From NCBI GenBank assembly GCA_003118195.1, contig BEXV01001177.1, positions 43,798 to 63,982 on the forward strand: a DNA stretch of 20,185 bases. Reading direction: 5' to 3'. The stretch comes from Hemicentrotus pulcherrimus (taxonomy: Eukaryota > Echinodermata > Echinoidea > Camarodonta > Strongylocentrotidae). Below are positions 1 through 9,949 of the stretch, piece after piece. The notes beneath the pieces were generated by a model that searched no databases, was not told where the DNA came from, and saw only the letters and a list, made by a program, of their open reading frames with translations. Numbering within the stretch: the stretch's first letter is position 1; each line of letters starts with the position of its first letter. A program made the translations under genes and the position numbers.

Positions 1-865
1 TTTTTTTTTTTGGGGGGGGGGGGTGTTCTTCCAAGGCACTCATGTCTTTTGGCAGGAAATTAATCCACATTGGCCACTCTCCACCCATGTATTAGATGGG
101 TAAATGGCAGGATTTATTCTTTGAAATTCAATGTGAGGGGATTACGGTATGGCTGCCAGAGCTTAAGCTAAGATAATCCAAACTAATTAGGAAACAATTT
201 TTTAGGGTTAAAAGGGTTATAGGGTTATACAAGAAAAGAATATTATTAATTTAATGTTTTCATTTTTTTTTCATTTTTGTGTAACAAACCATATGACTTC
301 ACTCAAACTTAAGTTACATGAAGATGCTTTTGGTAAATGAACTAAGGAGTGGATACTTTCACATATGGCCATTACAAATTCAGTTACAGCAAAGTAATTT
401 AGAAATATCTCATTTTTTCACTTGAAACTTTAGGTGAGTATTGAGCATAAACAGCCAGCCCTGTCAGCAACACTCTGCCTCCAACTTGGAAACAGTCTCA
501 GGGTAAGAAAGCTGATATTCTATTTTAAGATTTAAACACAAACTTGAAACCATTGGACTTGAGAAAATTCTCCCTCCTTTTGCTATCCCTTGTTTTATAA
601 TGATTTTTGCCAAATCTGAATTGAGTTTATACCTCACAGGTGAATTCTGTAGAGAATATTTCAGTGTGTTTGGCACAGTGTACGATACCTCATCCTGTAG
701 TAGAAGAGTATGGACTAATTCTAGTGCCTAGCAAGAATGTTTAACTGCACAGGTTTGTGACTTGTAGTTTTCGTCCACTACTTGCAGCACAACACAATAT
801 ATAATTCTTTAACCAGTACTGAACATTCCTTCTACCTTAGTGATTATTGTGTGTTTGTTTTTCAG
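1..865 (+). other. HAP40 upstream intron with SINE-like relic
   Basis: The stretch ahead of the first visible HAP40 exon starts with a T run followed by a G run (1-23), an assembly-prone homopolymer pair. Positions about 35-165 resemble the body of a tRNA-derived SINE, including a TTTTGGCAGGAAATTAATCC block and a CTCTCCACCCATG block. No additional coding exon with HAP40 similarity was found here. Confidence 0.5.
35..165 (+). repeat. SINE-like repeat relic
   Basis: The segment has the word order of the non-tRNA part of a SINE: TTTTGGCAGGAAATTAATCC, then CTCTCCACCCATG, then ATGGGTAAATGGCAGGA. The first block parallels CTTTGGTAAGGCATTAATCC in the full SINE at 14201-14410. No tRNA-like A or B box is retained. 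It is assigned by pattern only. Confidence 0.4.
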
Positions 866-928
866 AGATTAAAGAAACCTGCAGAGGCAATGGGGCATTA
901 TCAGAAGGCAGCGGAACTACAATACCAG
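866..928 (+). CDS. F8A1: HAP40 exon A (first in window)
   Basis: The exon follows a T-rich tract ending in TTTTTCAG and ends before GTATCA. It is phase 0 at both ends and 21 codons long. It encodes RLKKPAEAMGHYQKAAELQ plus two residues, a TPR-like helix pair matching the vertebrate segment that reads GHFQRAAQLQ. Confidence 0.9.
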
Positions 929-3900
929 GTATCATTCATAAGGCTCTTGCTTACTAAGAATAGCAGATTTATTTTAGGAACGATTCTGTGCAATGTGTCC
1001 ATATGACATATGACTTTTATCAATTTATTTCATCAAAAAACAATATTTTTCTTGACATGACAATTGAAAATTGAGAGTGATATGGAAAGAACTATTGGTC
1101 TTATGGTTATATCAAAAGATTGTTCATTTTTTAATGAAACAAAGGGATGGAAATTCATCGCTTGGGACACATTCTGTCGCCATTTTAAGTTGGCAGGATC
1201 ATGACCGGATGGGTCGGTGTCAAATTTGTACTTGATTGGTGCACTTCTCTAGTACTTGTCCAGACTTTTCAAAACTGTTGACACTGAGTGCATTAACTAG
1301 ACCTTCATTTAAACTATTCCAGGGTTTCCCTCATTCTTATGTACAAAGAATTCTGACATTTGTTTACGGACAGACCTTCAAATATACAGCTTTTTAATAT
1401 GACATCTGGTTGGCCCCCGAGTCTGGCACTACCTCTTGATCATACAGTTTGTATGTTTCTATCATATCTCCGTGTGTAATACATACAGTATAGTCCTGTA
1501 TATATATATATCTGTATTTATGTTTCCTTGTTTCCTGCTTTTTGTTTTAGTGTCCATTGGATTGTCTGCATTCATTAGGGAAAGTTGCATCATGCAAAAT
1601 TGAAATAGGTAAGTACTGCATATTTCATAAGAAATATTATAACTTTGTATTCTTTATGAAGATTATTAAGTATTGAAGCGATATTAAAAGATAATATTTT
1701 TGAGCAAAATGTTATGTTATTAAAGAGACATTAATGCTTAACTAATTAAGTTGGATCATATGAACATGTATCTCCAAGATCATTTGATATCTAATTCATA
1801 TAACTAATTTGTATTAATTTGCAAAATAAAATAGTTAAGTCATTTATCCAGTTTATCTCAAGGTTCATGGAAATATGTCTTGTATTTTTCTGTGTTTATT
1901 TAAATTTTTCATAACAATTTTTTGTTTGCGATAATTGTTCCACAGGTGACTTTGATGGTGCATTAGCGGTCTTGACAGAGATGGAATACCTGGTGCGAGA
2001 TAGGGGTATCATAGGGTCGAATAATCTACCCATCGGGTCATTCTCAGACATCCTAGCTAGCTGTGAGATCAGTAGAGTACTCCTTCTAATGCTATTACAG
2101 GTATTGGTAAAACCTCACCGGTATCCCTTTCATGTATAATATTAAAAATATTGACTGCTCCAATGTGCTAGTGCCATTTCACTTCTTCACTTCACTTCAC
2201 TTTTTCAGCCATTTTCGATCCACTGCAGGATAAAGGCCCCAGCATGCTGTCTCCATTTGAAAGTCATTATTTCTAATTAGCAAGTCCCTTGGAGAGAATT
2301 TAAGTCTTTATGGGCCACACAAATAATTTCCCAGGCCACATTGTATTTATCGTGGGATAGATATACGAAAGGCTTCAAGATTATTTAACTGTTTCTTGCA
2401 AGATTAATCTGTACCGGTGTTAAAATGGTTGTCATTGGCTAATGAAGACCAGGAATAGGTAATTTTGCGAAGCCATTTTGTTGCAAAAAAAAGCACTCCT
2501 ACCTTCTATTGGTGCCTATTGTATTGTGCGAAAATGCATGTGTGGCAAATGAGCAACTATGCAGAATGGGGAAGAAGTTGCTTATTGACAAGCATACACT
2601 TGCATTCTTAGCAGTCATATAAAAACAAACCATTAAGTTTGTTCTTGTTCATGTTTATCTGCCTTCCAGCCTACACCTCAGCGTATACGACCGGAGCATG
2701 CACAGACGATAGAGAAGTATACCTGGGAAAGAGAAGAATCTAACCCAGGTAAGACAGACGCCTTTCATTCTTAAAGTTGAATTTCACTCTGGTATGAAAT
2801 AAGCTTTCATTAAAAGCATCTAGACATAAGAGAAACAGAGCTGTGAAAGCTTGTAGAGAAGGTTGAGTTCTTGTAAATATGAAAAAGTGTATGTGAGCAT
2901 TCTTGTTGTTTATATGTCAGTTTAGCAGAATACTATGCAACAAAAAAATCCCTGAAAAGGGTTTCTCTTCAAATAACTATGAAGTTTAATAGCACCATTC
3001 ATATGTCATCTTAATAGAAGTCGACTCTGGCATCATGCTACCCTAATTAAAACCATAGAAATGTGAGAAACAGATCAGTGAAAGTTTCTAGAAAATCTAC
3101 TTTTGTGTAAGAAACTTTTTGAACTTTGTCATCGATCAAATACCAATTGGCAACTCTGTGACTAGTTTCTGAGCACCTCTCCCTTTCCCATCTTTCATTA
3201 GTGCCAAGCTCCTTTTCCATTTCAGCTACTGAATGCATCACTGAAGAAGTGTTTCTCTTGCTCCAATCAGTTGTGGTAAGAATATAATTTCCGACATCTA
3301 TTTCTTTTTCCTCAAATTTAATTCAATTAAGTAAATATATGAGACAAATATCTTTTGCAGCCTAAGCTTAATTGAACATACATGTACATGTGTACTGTCT
3401 ATGTACTGTACATATACTAGGTGATATCACATTTGAAATACAAGTTACATGAACTGCACATAGAGAAAAACAGGTTGGATAAAATAATAAATTGTACTGC
3501 TAGATAGAGATGAAATAAAACTACTTAAAGAGAGATATATATATATATAATATTAGAGATAATATCAAAATATGAAAATATGATACATGACTACCGTAGA
3601 ATGTAACATAGACCAAAAGCAAAGATTATGATAACTTAGATGTGCTCAAAATTGCTTTTCAGTCATTGAAACTCCATGATTTAGTAGCATTAATATAATA
3701 GCAATACTGATCTTTAAAATATATATCTTTATACTCTCTATGCCCTTTTTTCCTTTCTTTCTTAGATGGCTTGCCAGTCTAAAGACGCTGAATCATTGAA
3801 GAAACTACAGGCCGATTTATGGTAAGCTATAAAGCTGACATAATACATTGCTTTACTATTCTAAAGATCCTATGTTTAGAATCCTCTATCCTATACAGTT

Positions 3901-4524
3901 TTCTACCTTTCGAATAAAGACCCATTTACATATGAATTTATTTGAATCCATAATCTCTTTGGCCTATTAAGCTGTGATATTAAACTTTCTTGAGTACATT
4001 TTGACCTTAAGAAGAACTTTGACCTCCTTTAATGAGAAGATGAAATCTCTTTCTGTAAACAAGTAGGAATGCAACACCTGTAGGTGTTGATTTCAGATCC
4101 TGCCTGAAATGTACATTTACAATCTATGAATAGATGAAAATGTCAGACAGCATACTCAGAGTGTTTATTCTATTGTGTTGCTTGTAAGACAGGAAATACC
4201 ATTCATGTATATTCTGAAATCAGCTACTAGTACTTTATATCAGGTGATCCAAATGCCTCTACTGGTCAATGACTGGTCATAAACTTTGTGACCCCCTTAT
4301 GAAGATTGGGTATGAATCATATATCAATTTGATTCAAGAGCATTTAGCAACTGAATTTTAACTTTTATTTGAATCACTCCCATCCCCCACCCCATCCTCC
4401 CTCCCCTCTCTCCCTTTCTCTCTCTCCCTCTTACAGGTGTCACTTATCAGCGGAACAGAATCACATTCTCCACCTAGTCTTGGAGCAGATAGCACTACCC
4501 CCTCAAGAAGCAAGTGCAATATGA
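866..4524 (+). CDS. F8A1: HAP40 (F8A, huntingtin-associated protein 40) homologue, 3' part of gene, 7 exons
   Basis: The coding parts are 866-928, 1551-1608, 1946-2100, 2670-2748, 3226-3275, 3766-3821 and 4437-4524. They total 549 nt and join in a single open frame of 182 residues plus TGA. All introns are GT-AG. HAP40 binds and stabilises huntingtin, sitting as a TPR-like alpha-helical solenoid between its HEAT-repeat lobes, and has been linked to Rab5 endosome traffic. Recognition rests on segments that parallel vertebrate HAP40: AMGHYQKAAELQ, LGKVASCKIEIGDFDGALAV, ASCEISRVLLLMLLQ, RPEHAQTIEKYTWE, EEVFLLLQSVV and LSAEQNHILHLVLEQ, ending shortly after as in the human protein. Human HAP40 is 371 residues, so roughly the N-terminal half is missing. 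No convincing earlier exon was found in 1-865, so the start must lie upstream. The long proline-rich insert of the mammalian protein between the GALAV helix and the FSD segment is absent; only a short loop is present. Confidence 0.93.
1145..1480 (-). mobile_element. Decayed non-LTR retrotransposon, C-terminal end of reverse transcriptase ORF
   Basis: The reverse strand carries fragments of the C-terminal end of a CR1/L2/jockey-like ORF2, broken by stops and shifts: GDMIETYKLYDQ (near 1470-1435), then PWNSLNEGLVNALSVNSF (near 1325-1268), then SLDKY and a PIKYKFDTDP block. In intact elements these correspond to the RGDMIETYK, DWNSLPxxVV and SFKxRLD motifs. It lies in a HAP40 intron, antisense to the gene, and is clearly dead. 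Confidence 0.75.
1551..1608 (+). CDS. F8A1: HAP40 exon B
   Basis: The acceptor is TTTTGTTTTAG and the donor GTAAGT. The exon starts in phase 0 and ends after one base of a split Gly codon. It encodes CPLDCLHSLGKVASCKIEI, matching the vertebrate helix before the GAL motif. Confidence 0.92.
1946..2100 (+). CDS. F8A1: HAP40 exon C
   Basis: The acceptor is TTCCACAG and the donor GTATTG. The exon completes the split Gly codon and adds 51 codons. It contains DFDGALAVLTEMEYL, then GSFSDILASCEISRVLL. This is the best-conserved block with vertebrate HAP40. The mammalian proline-rich insertion between these two motifs is replaced by about 15 residues. Confidence 0.95.
2195..2640 (+). repeat. SINE-related repeat split by about 250 bp
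   Basis: Positions 2260-2312 (TTATTTCTAATTAGCAAGTCCC, then GGAGAGAATTTAAG) parallel the SINE body at 14290-14335. Positions 2575-2635 (GTTGCTTATTGACAAGC, then TTAGCAGTCATATAAAA) parallel its 3' part at 14348-14400. About 250 bp of unrelated sequence separates them. The leader at 2215-2245 (CGATCCACTGCAGGATAAAGG) resembles a motif common in invertebrate retroposons. Confidence 0.4.
2670..2748 (+). CDS. F8A1: HAP40 exon D
   Basis: The acceptor is TGCCTTCCAG and the donor GTAAGA. The exon has 26 codons plus one base and encodes PTPQRIRPEHAQTIEKYTWE and a short acidic loop. It is equivalent to the vertebrate LLPEHAQTLEKYSWE segment. Confidence 0.94.
2850..2985 (+). repeat. Diverged dispersed repeat, copy 1
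   Basis: AGAGAAGGTTGAGTTCT, GTGAGCATT and CTGAAAA...CTCTTCAAAT occur in the same order and spacing as at 4920-5055. The family is unknown and no ends are defined. Confidence 0.5.
3226..3275 (+). CDS. F8A1: HAP40 exon E
   Basis: The acceptor is CCATTTCAG and the donor GTAAGA. Two bases complete an Ala codon (G|CT), followed by 16 codons reading TECITEEVFLLLQSVV. This matches the ELFLLLQSLV helix of vertebrate HAP40. Confidence 0.92.
3766..3821 (+). CDS. F8A1: HAP40 exon F
   Basis: The acceptor is TTTCTTAG and the donor GTAAGC. The exon has 18 codons plus two bases of a split Trp codon. It encodes MACQSKDAESLKKLQADL, matching the vertebrate MATHEKDTEAIKSLQ segment. Confidence 0.92.
4437..4524 (+). 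CDS. F8A1: HAP40 terminal coding exon G
   Basis: The acceptor follows a long pyrimidine tract (CTCTCTCTCCCTCTTACAG). The exon completes Trp and reads CHLSAEQNHILHLVLEQIAL, then a short tail ending in TGA at 4522-4524. This is the conserved C-terminal helix of HAP40 (TAEQNHLLHLVLQE in human). Confidence 0.94.
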
Positions 4525-4919
4525 ACAAGGAGTCGCGTGTATTACAGGAAACAAAACTTGGTCATATTTCAGATTGAACAGTGCAATATCCATGGACTGA
4601 TATTTGGATTTGAATGATCATCCATACATGTACAGTGTGATAGTATAATAGTATAGATACAGTGTTATTTGAGGCATCGCTGTTTCTATAGGCTCAAGGG
4701 GCCCATTACATCCTGATATGACCCAAGGTGTGTTGGGGCGGGCTGAGAGGTGTATAATTTGTGTTATTCCGTTATCCTATCCAACTTGCATTTATATACA
4801 TCAACTGAAAAATTTAAGAGAGAATGCTGGAAAAAGCATCTCTCCAATGACATTATGTATGTAGGTGAATTTGTATTCACTCGGTCATGGAGTCTGGACC
4901 GATGCACGGGCAAGCATAC

Positions 4920-5055
4920 TGTGTTAAAGAGAAGGTTGAGTTCTGGGAAGAGGTAAAAAATAATTTGTGAGCATTATCATTGTTATTATGCAAGGGTGGA
5001 AGAACATCAGATTAAACATGTTCTCTGAAAAACATGGCTCTTCAAATGGCTTCAT
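4920..5055 (+). repeat. Diverged dispersed repeat, copy 2
   Basis: This is the partner of 2850-2985: AGAGAAGGTTGAGTTCT, then TTGTGAGCATTATC, then CTGAAAAACATGGCTCTTCA. It lies in the HAP40 3' UTR in the same orientation as copy 1. Confidence 0.5.
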
Positions 5056-5123
5056 ATTCTAAATAAACACGAAACATCGTAAAACATGGGGGGGGGGAAG
5101 GTTTTTTTCCGCCATATTCTTGT

Positions 5124-5322
5124 GTAGTCCCATATACATCATTCTGTGTACAGTGCTTGTAACTTTGCCAAGGTTTGGCAACATTTCTTATCATTTTGAT
5201 GATTCCAGAACCTTACAATACACATGAATACTTATATACTAGATGATCAACGTTTTCTGATAGATTCCACCCCCTTTCTTTCACAATGCAATCACATGAC
5301 CAGAACTCAACTTTATCTTCAA
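5124..5322 (+). mobile_element. Truncated copy of the TTAA-flanked TIR element
   Basis: This matches the right half of the intact element at 12898-13265. It begins GTAGTCCCATATACATC, contains TTTCTTATCATTTTGATGAT and GATTCCAGAACCTT, and ends in a decayed terminus ACTTTATCTTCAA in place of CTTTACCTTTAA. The left half and left terminus are missing. Confidence 0.8.
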
Positions 5323-5668
5323 GCTTTGATAACGACGCGTCCGTAATGAACAAAAGTATAAGTATTAAGCCTCACAGAGATGATATGTGTATGCATTTAC
5401 AGTACCTGCTCCATATCCTATCACTATGGTTCTATCACTGTGTGGTAAAAGTATGATTTTCAGCAAGTATACATGTATATTTTGCGTTCCGGACACCTCT
5501 TGTCGTGCCACTGCAGTTGGCTAAGCAACCCAACAGAGGTCCAGTGAGAGATATTATAATATGAAGAGAACATGTAAATAAATGTTATTTGATGAAATGT
5601 GATGAAATTTGTTGTAAATTGATTATGTAAGATTTAGAAACCATTTGTAAAATGTAGAAAATGTACTT

Positions 5669-5674
5669 AATAAA
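5669..5674 (+). terminator. Candidate polyadenylation signal AATAAA for HAP40
   Basis: AATAAA sits in TACTTAATAAAAATG, 1.15 kb after the stop codon. It is followed by the T-rich, TTTGTC-containing sequence expected around a cleavage site near 5690-5700. An earlier AATAAA at about 5579 (GTAAATAAATG) is a possible alternative. Confidence 0.55.
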
Positions 5675-5699
5675 AATGTTATCACATAATTCAATTTGT

Positions 5700-8600
5700 C
5701 AATTATCCTTCTTGTCTCCATAAAAAAAAACCTTTAGAAAAAATGTGAAGATATAAACAGGCTAGTCCAAGCTATTTCGTCCTAGGAGATTACTGAATGC
5801 ATCTGAAATTTGAATATTTGATTATTAAATTGAGTCAATATCACTACTGCAGTTTTGAACACACCAAATAATAGAGCAAAATTATACTTTCTTTGCGGTT
5901 ACTCCACAAACGATTTTGGTTAAGTATGGGATACGAAATGAAAAATACATTCGACTGGCCTCTTTGCATTTCAAAGCCCTAAAATACAGATACTACTCCG
6001 GAAATAAATACAACAAAATAAATTTTTGTTCAGTTTACATGAGTTCGCACACTTTTTATTATCACATACTGTAGTAAATAAGATTTTGCTGTACATTATT
6101 CAAAAGTCAAGGTGTACATGTGTAAGCTATAGGAAATATATACAGAAATACAGTCAGCCCCCAAAACATTTTTCACTCTTGGTAACAAAATAGAAAGCCT
6201 CTGTTTCATGACTATTATAACACACAGGAAATATATATAATACATTACTGAATAACACTACGATGACTAATAAAAAAGTGTTTCATTCTCTTTAGAGAAT
6301 AGGGCACTGTTTGGTACAGAGAAAGATCTATAAAGGGCAGCAAGGTAATTTTGTTTTTATTTTCAATTTTACTATTTCAAGGCTTTCAATAAACATTGAA
6401 TCAAGGTGTTAAAACATAACCCTGAAAAAGTCATTACAATACTTGATGTGCTGGAAGATCATGCAATTTTCCGTTGCATTATAAAAAGAAACACACATAC
6501 TATATTAAAATTGATTATTCTTCAAATGAATTACATGTACCTGTTACTGATCTTTAACATGTTGAACATATTCCTGCACTTCCATGTAAAAATTGGTCCA
6601 TTTTCGCTTTCCATCAATTTTTTCTACAATATTTTGATTTTTTTCCTATAAAGAACATTTGATTACCCCCCTGTTACAAGAAATCTGTTAATAACATTTG
6701 CAAATTTAAGTCACAATTTTTTGTCTCACAAGACTCTTTGTTGGCGAACCCTTAGTTCCTGACCATGTATGTACATGCACTATGCCATTTGGATTAGGGC
6801 CTTTAAACAATAATGAACAGAAATTTGCCATAGGGTTATGGTTAAAATTGGTTGCTCCTATTTTTGGATTAAAAAATTACTTTGATGTCATTGTGTAATC
6901 CTAGTGTAATGATTGAAAATCTTGTTTTTTATTTTCAAAAGTCTCTGTAAAAAAAATAAAAATAGTAGAACTACACACTAGGCACAAAGCTGGACTATGG
7001 ACTAGAAAATTAGAAGTAAACATGTTTACCCTGATAACCATTACATTAAAAATGCATTATTTCAATACATCACTCAGATACCCCAAAAAGAGTTTAAAAC
7101 TAATCTCTACATCTATAGATAAATCAGATGTCTTTTTTGTTTGTTTACAGTTACCTGTACATTTTACGGTGTTGGAAAGATGAAAATGAATTCTACATAC
7201 ATATAGTAAAAACAGAATTTTGGCAGCACACATAATTACAGTCTTGTTTTCCATTCCTACAACAAATCAAGTTTACAGTGGACAGAGACAAATGTTCCGT
7301 TACATACATGTAAGTTCTTATAATATTGTAACCTGAATACATTTCTCATTTAAGTAAAATACAAAACGGCCCCAATATTTCAAAACGTCCACTTCCAGAA
7401 AATAAATACCTGGAACGAATGTCAATTGAGAGTTTCTTCAATTAAATTCAAATGTTCTGTCTCTGCTCTTTCTGTTTTTTTATTTCAATTTAAAATCACT
7501 GGATATTAACAGCCATACAATTAAGACACATATGTACATGCTATAAACACTGTTCACTTTCATTGTTCATTTTGTCCACATTTCTGAGCGCAGTAGGTAT
7601 ACACATACAAGCAAAAAGAAAAGGTACATTTAAAATGAGTACTTAAATGTATTAAATAACTAGAAAGAGTTCAATTTTCTTTGATATCTATATTTTGAAG
7701 AAGAAAAAAAACCTAAACCATGGTTAACCTTTGTCCATAATGAATGTGAAATATTTTCAGTCAAACATTAGTATATATAGTTGTACATGTATATGAGAAA
7801 CAAGTAAAGAATGCTAACTGTTATCTTAAATAAACCTGTATAATCGTGCATAAACACAATTTTAGATGTTCTTTTTTAAATAAATTCACTTCTATTAGTG
7901 TATCCATACTTCAAGGTTCACGGTTTTATTGCAGCACATCATAACAAAACAAATACATACATATAACAAAAATGGAATGCAATATACAGAGCACTGTAGA
8001 ATTATGTTTGCAGGCACATGTACATGTACAAGTAGCTCACAGTTAATAAATGCAAATTATTCCAAATAAAAGGAAACACACAAAATGAACAGATTCCAAC
8101 AACAACAAAAACATATCAAACCTTTTTCAATGATACACGACTCTGAATAACATTAGGTGTGCTGGTATGATTTTAAATGATACTGTGTATTCCTCTGTTT
8201 ATTTCTCTATTGGATTGTACTATTACATTAATATTCTTGAATGTATTTTATGTAAATTCAAAAATGAATTAGCATGCAGCTGTGACGGTGAATATATGTC
8301 CTAGATCAAGTCAATCGAAAATTAAATTCAAAATTTAACAGTTATACAGTTGAATTCAAATGCCATCTGAAAGCCTATCAAATAAATTGATATTTTTAGT
8401 TTGTTATGCATACATATTTACATTTTTTGGTTAAGGCTTAAGTTCTTCAAGGATAATTGGCATCACATTTTATAACATCAATTATTGAGTATAACCTATA
8501 CACAATGGCCCTTCAAAGTATAGATCTGTCTATTCTATGAGCTTTTCGGGATTATAACTACCTCACTGCTGAATATTATGCCTTTTCAAAAGTACAGAAT

Positions 8601-9913
8601 CGATGAAATTTATCGTTAGATAGTACTTAAAAATTAATGTGTAATATCACCAAGTTTGAGCTGAAATAGAAGATGTCTGCCACAAAGTTTTAACCACAAA
8701 TTAACCTGTCCAATCAAAATGGTCTTTTCCTTAAGTTCACTTACATTTAGATCTTAAGTTTGCAAACTGCTAAAATTACATCCGACTCAACCACAAAATA
8801 AGATCATTCCACTACAGGTCAAAACTATCAAAATTAATAGTCACACTTACAAATGGAATGTTTACAAAAATGGCTTCCATACATCTAATTTAGTCAGAGT
8901 TGAGTTTAATTTTACTGTTTTTTAAATACATGTAAACAAATATAAACTCAAAGCAAATGAAATTCAAGATGCACTCTCATAATGTCTCAAAAATTTTGAT
9001 AGCAGCATTTTTTTAAGGCAAATCCTTATTCTCATCTAAATAAACAAAGAAGCCATCCAAAATCCAAAATGGTGTTTGTAGTCCAATCCAAAAATAACAA
9101 CACAAAAAGAACAATCAATCACCTTTCACAACAAATAAAACACAAAAACTTAATTTCCACATGCAAGCAAGTCCAGTATATCTATATGTGTAACTGTACA
9201 ACCATAAGTAGTATCATTGTAGTATTAGATGCATTTAAATGTACATTAAACGCACAACTAAACATCGCCTATCAAATATAAAACATATTTCCACTTCAGA
9301 ATCCAATAAACAATATTGCTCAAGAAACGAGACACACACTGGCAACATTATTTCTCAAAAGCCTTCCAAACAGTTAAAATGAATGCTTCACAAGGCAAAA
9401 CCATAAATTGATGTCAATCATAATGTACATGTACATGTAAAAGTCTTATCAACATCGTAGCCTCATGTTATTTAACTGATGTGATGAAAGGCATTCCAAG
9501 TTTCTCCTATTAAGCACACAAATTTGCGGCTTTCAAGAATAGACCACCTAGTTGATGTATACATGTAATTTTTAATTTCAAGCACACCTCCACAAAATGG
9601 TTGTTGTTGACGTGCTTCAGCTTGCATGAGGCTTGTCTGATATGGCATAATTATTGTCTGCACATGCACACATGACAACTGACTTTGCAAGAATAGACGC
9701 CGGCTACTAGAATTCAATGATTTGTAACACACGAATGCAAATGTCATCACAACAATCCACTTGGGAAGAAGTCTCCCTAATGTAATATATACATGTATGT
9801 CTGTGAACTGGAATACTGGATTTGAATAGTCACTCTGCAGACTGTATTTCCATGGATCATGTTGACGTTGGTACATGAGCATCTAACTTGCTGAAGGCAG
9901 ATATGTTTTGTTG
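5700..9913 (-). other. Convergent spacer and probable long 3' UTR of the delphilin-like gene
   Basis: About 4.2 kb of AT-rich sequence lies between the two stop codons with no recognisable coding exon on either strand. Short open stretches at 6406-6651 (+), 7057-7254 (-) and 9069-9281 (+) are low-complexity. The minus-strand ORF 9472-9882 (136 codons) has no motif and begins just past the delphilin stop. TACATGTA-type motifs are frequent. Several minus-strand AATAAA signals exist (for example 7925-7930 and 6055-6060), so the 3' end of the minus-strand transcript cannot be fixed. It may extend to near 6040, leaving about 350 bp between the genes. Confidence 0.45.
7925..7930 (-). terminator. 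Candidate minus-strand polyadenylation signal
   Basis: TTTATT on the + strand reads AATAAA on the minus strand, about 2 kb past the delphilin-like stop. It is one of several candidates; 6055-6060 is the farthest plausible one. It is listed because the preceding minus-strand sequence (GTGCTGCAATAAAACCGTG) has typical 3'-end composition. Confidence 0.25.
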
Positions 9914-9949
9914 TCATGACGGCCTCTGCATGTTGTCCGCATGAGCTTT
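9914..9949 (-). CDS. GRID2IP: Delphilin-like terminal coding exon 10 in window
   Basis: After an acceptor ending TTGATTTACAG, eleven codons read KAHADNMQRPS followed by TGA (9914-9916), in frame with the phase-0 end of the previous exon. Ending just after the FH2 domain without a DAD tail agrees with vertebrate delphilin. The tail is too short for independent homology evidence, so the assignment rests on phase, splice signal and position. Confidence 0.7.
   Translation of the reverse strand, partial: KAHADNMQRPS

Larger units (their letters stand above)
4525..5695 (+). other. F8A1: HAP40 3' UTR (inferred)
   Basis: About 1.17 kb of non-coding sequence runs from the HAP40 stop to the first good polyadenylation signal. 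It contains a truncated TTAA-type TIR-element copy (5124-5322) and a diverged dispersed repeat (about 4920-5055). A 68-codon ORF at 4750-4956 has no recognisable motif and is probably chance. The 3' end position is inferred from the signal only. Confidence 0.6.

Noticed and set aside
195..232. Telomere-like TTAGGG words near the left edge
   Set aside because: Only two or three irregular AGGGTTA words are present in AT-rich sequence, too few to call an interstitial telomere.
464..676. 70-codon minus-strand ORF left of HAP40
   Set aside because: No domain, no splice context, and AT-rich sequence; probably chance.
6406..6651. 81-codon plus-strand ORF in the convergent spacer
   Set aside because: Leu/Ile/Phe-rich translation of AT-rich sequence with no homology that I recognise and no splice context.
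9472..9882. 136-codon minus-strand ORF
   Set aside because: It starts just past the stop of the delphilin-like gene, shows no recognisable motif, and is most simply a chance frame in the 3' UTR.
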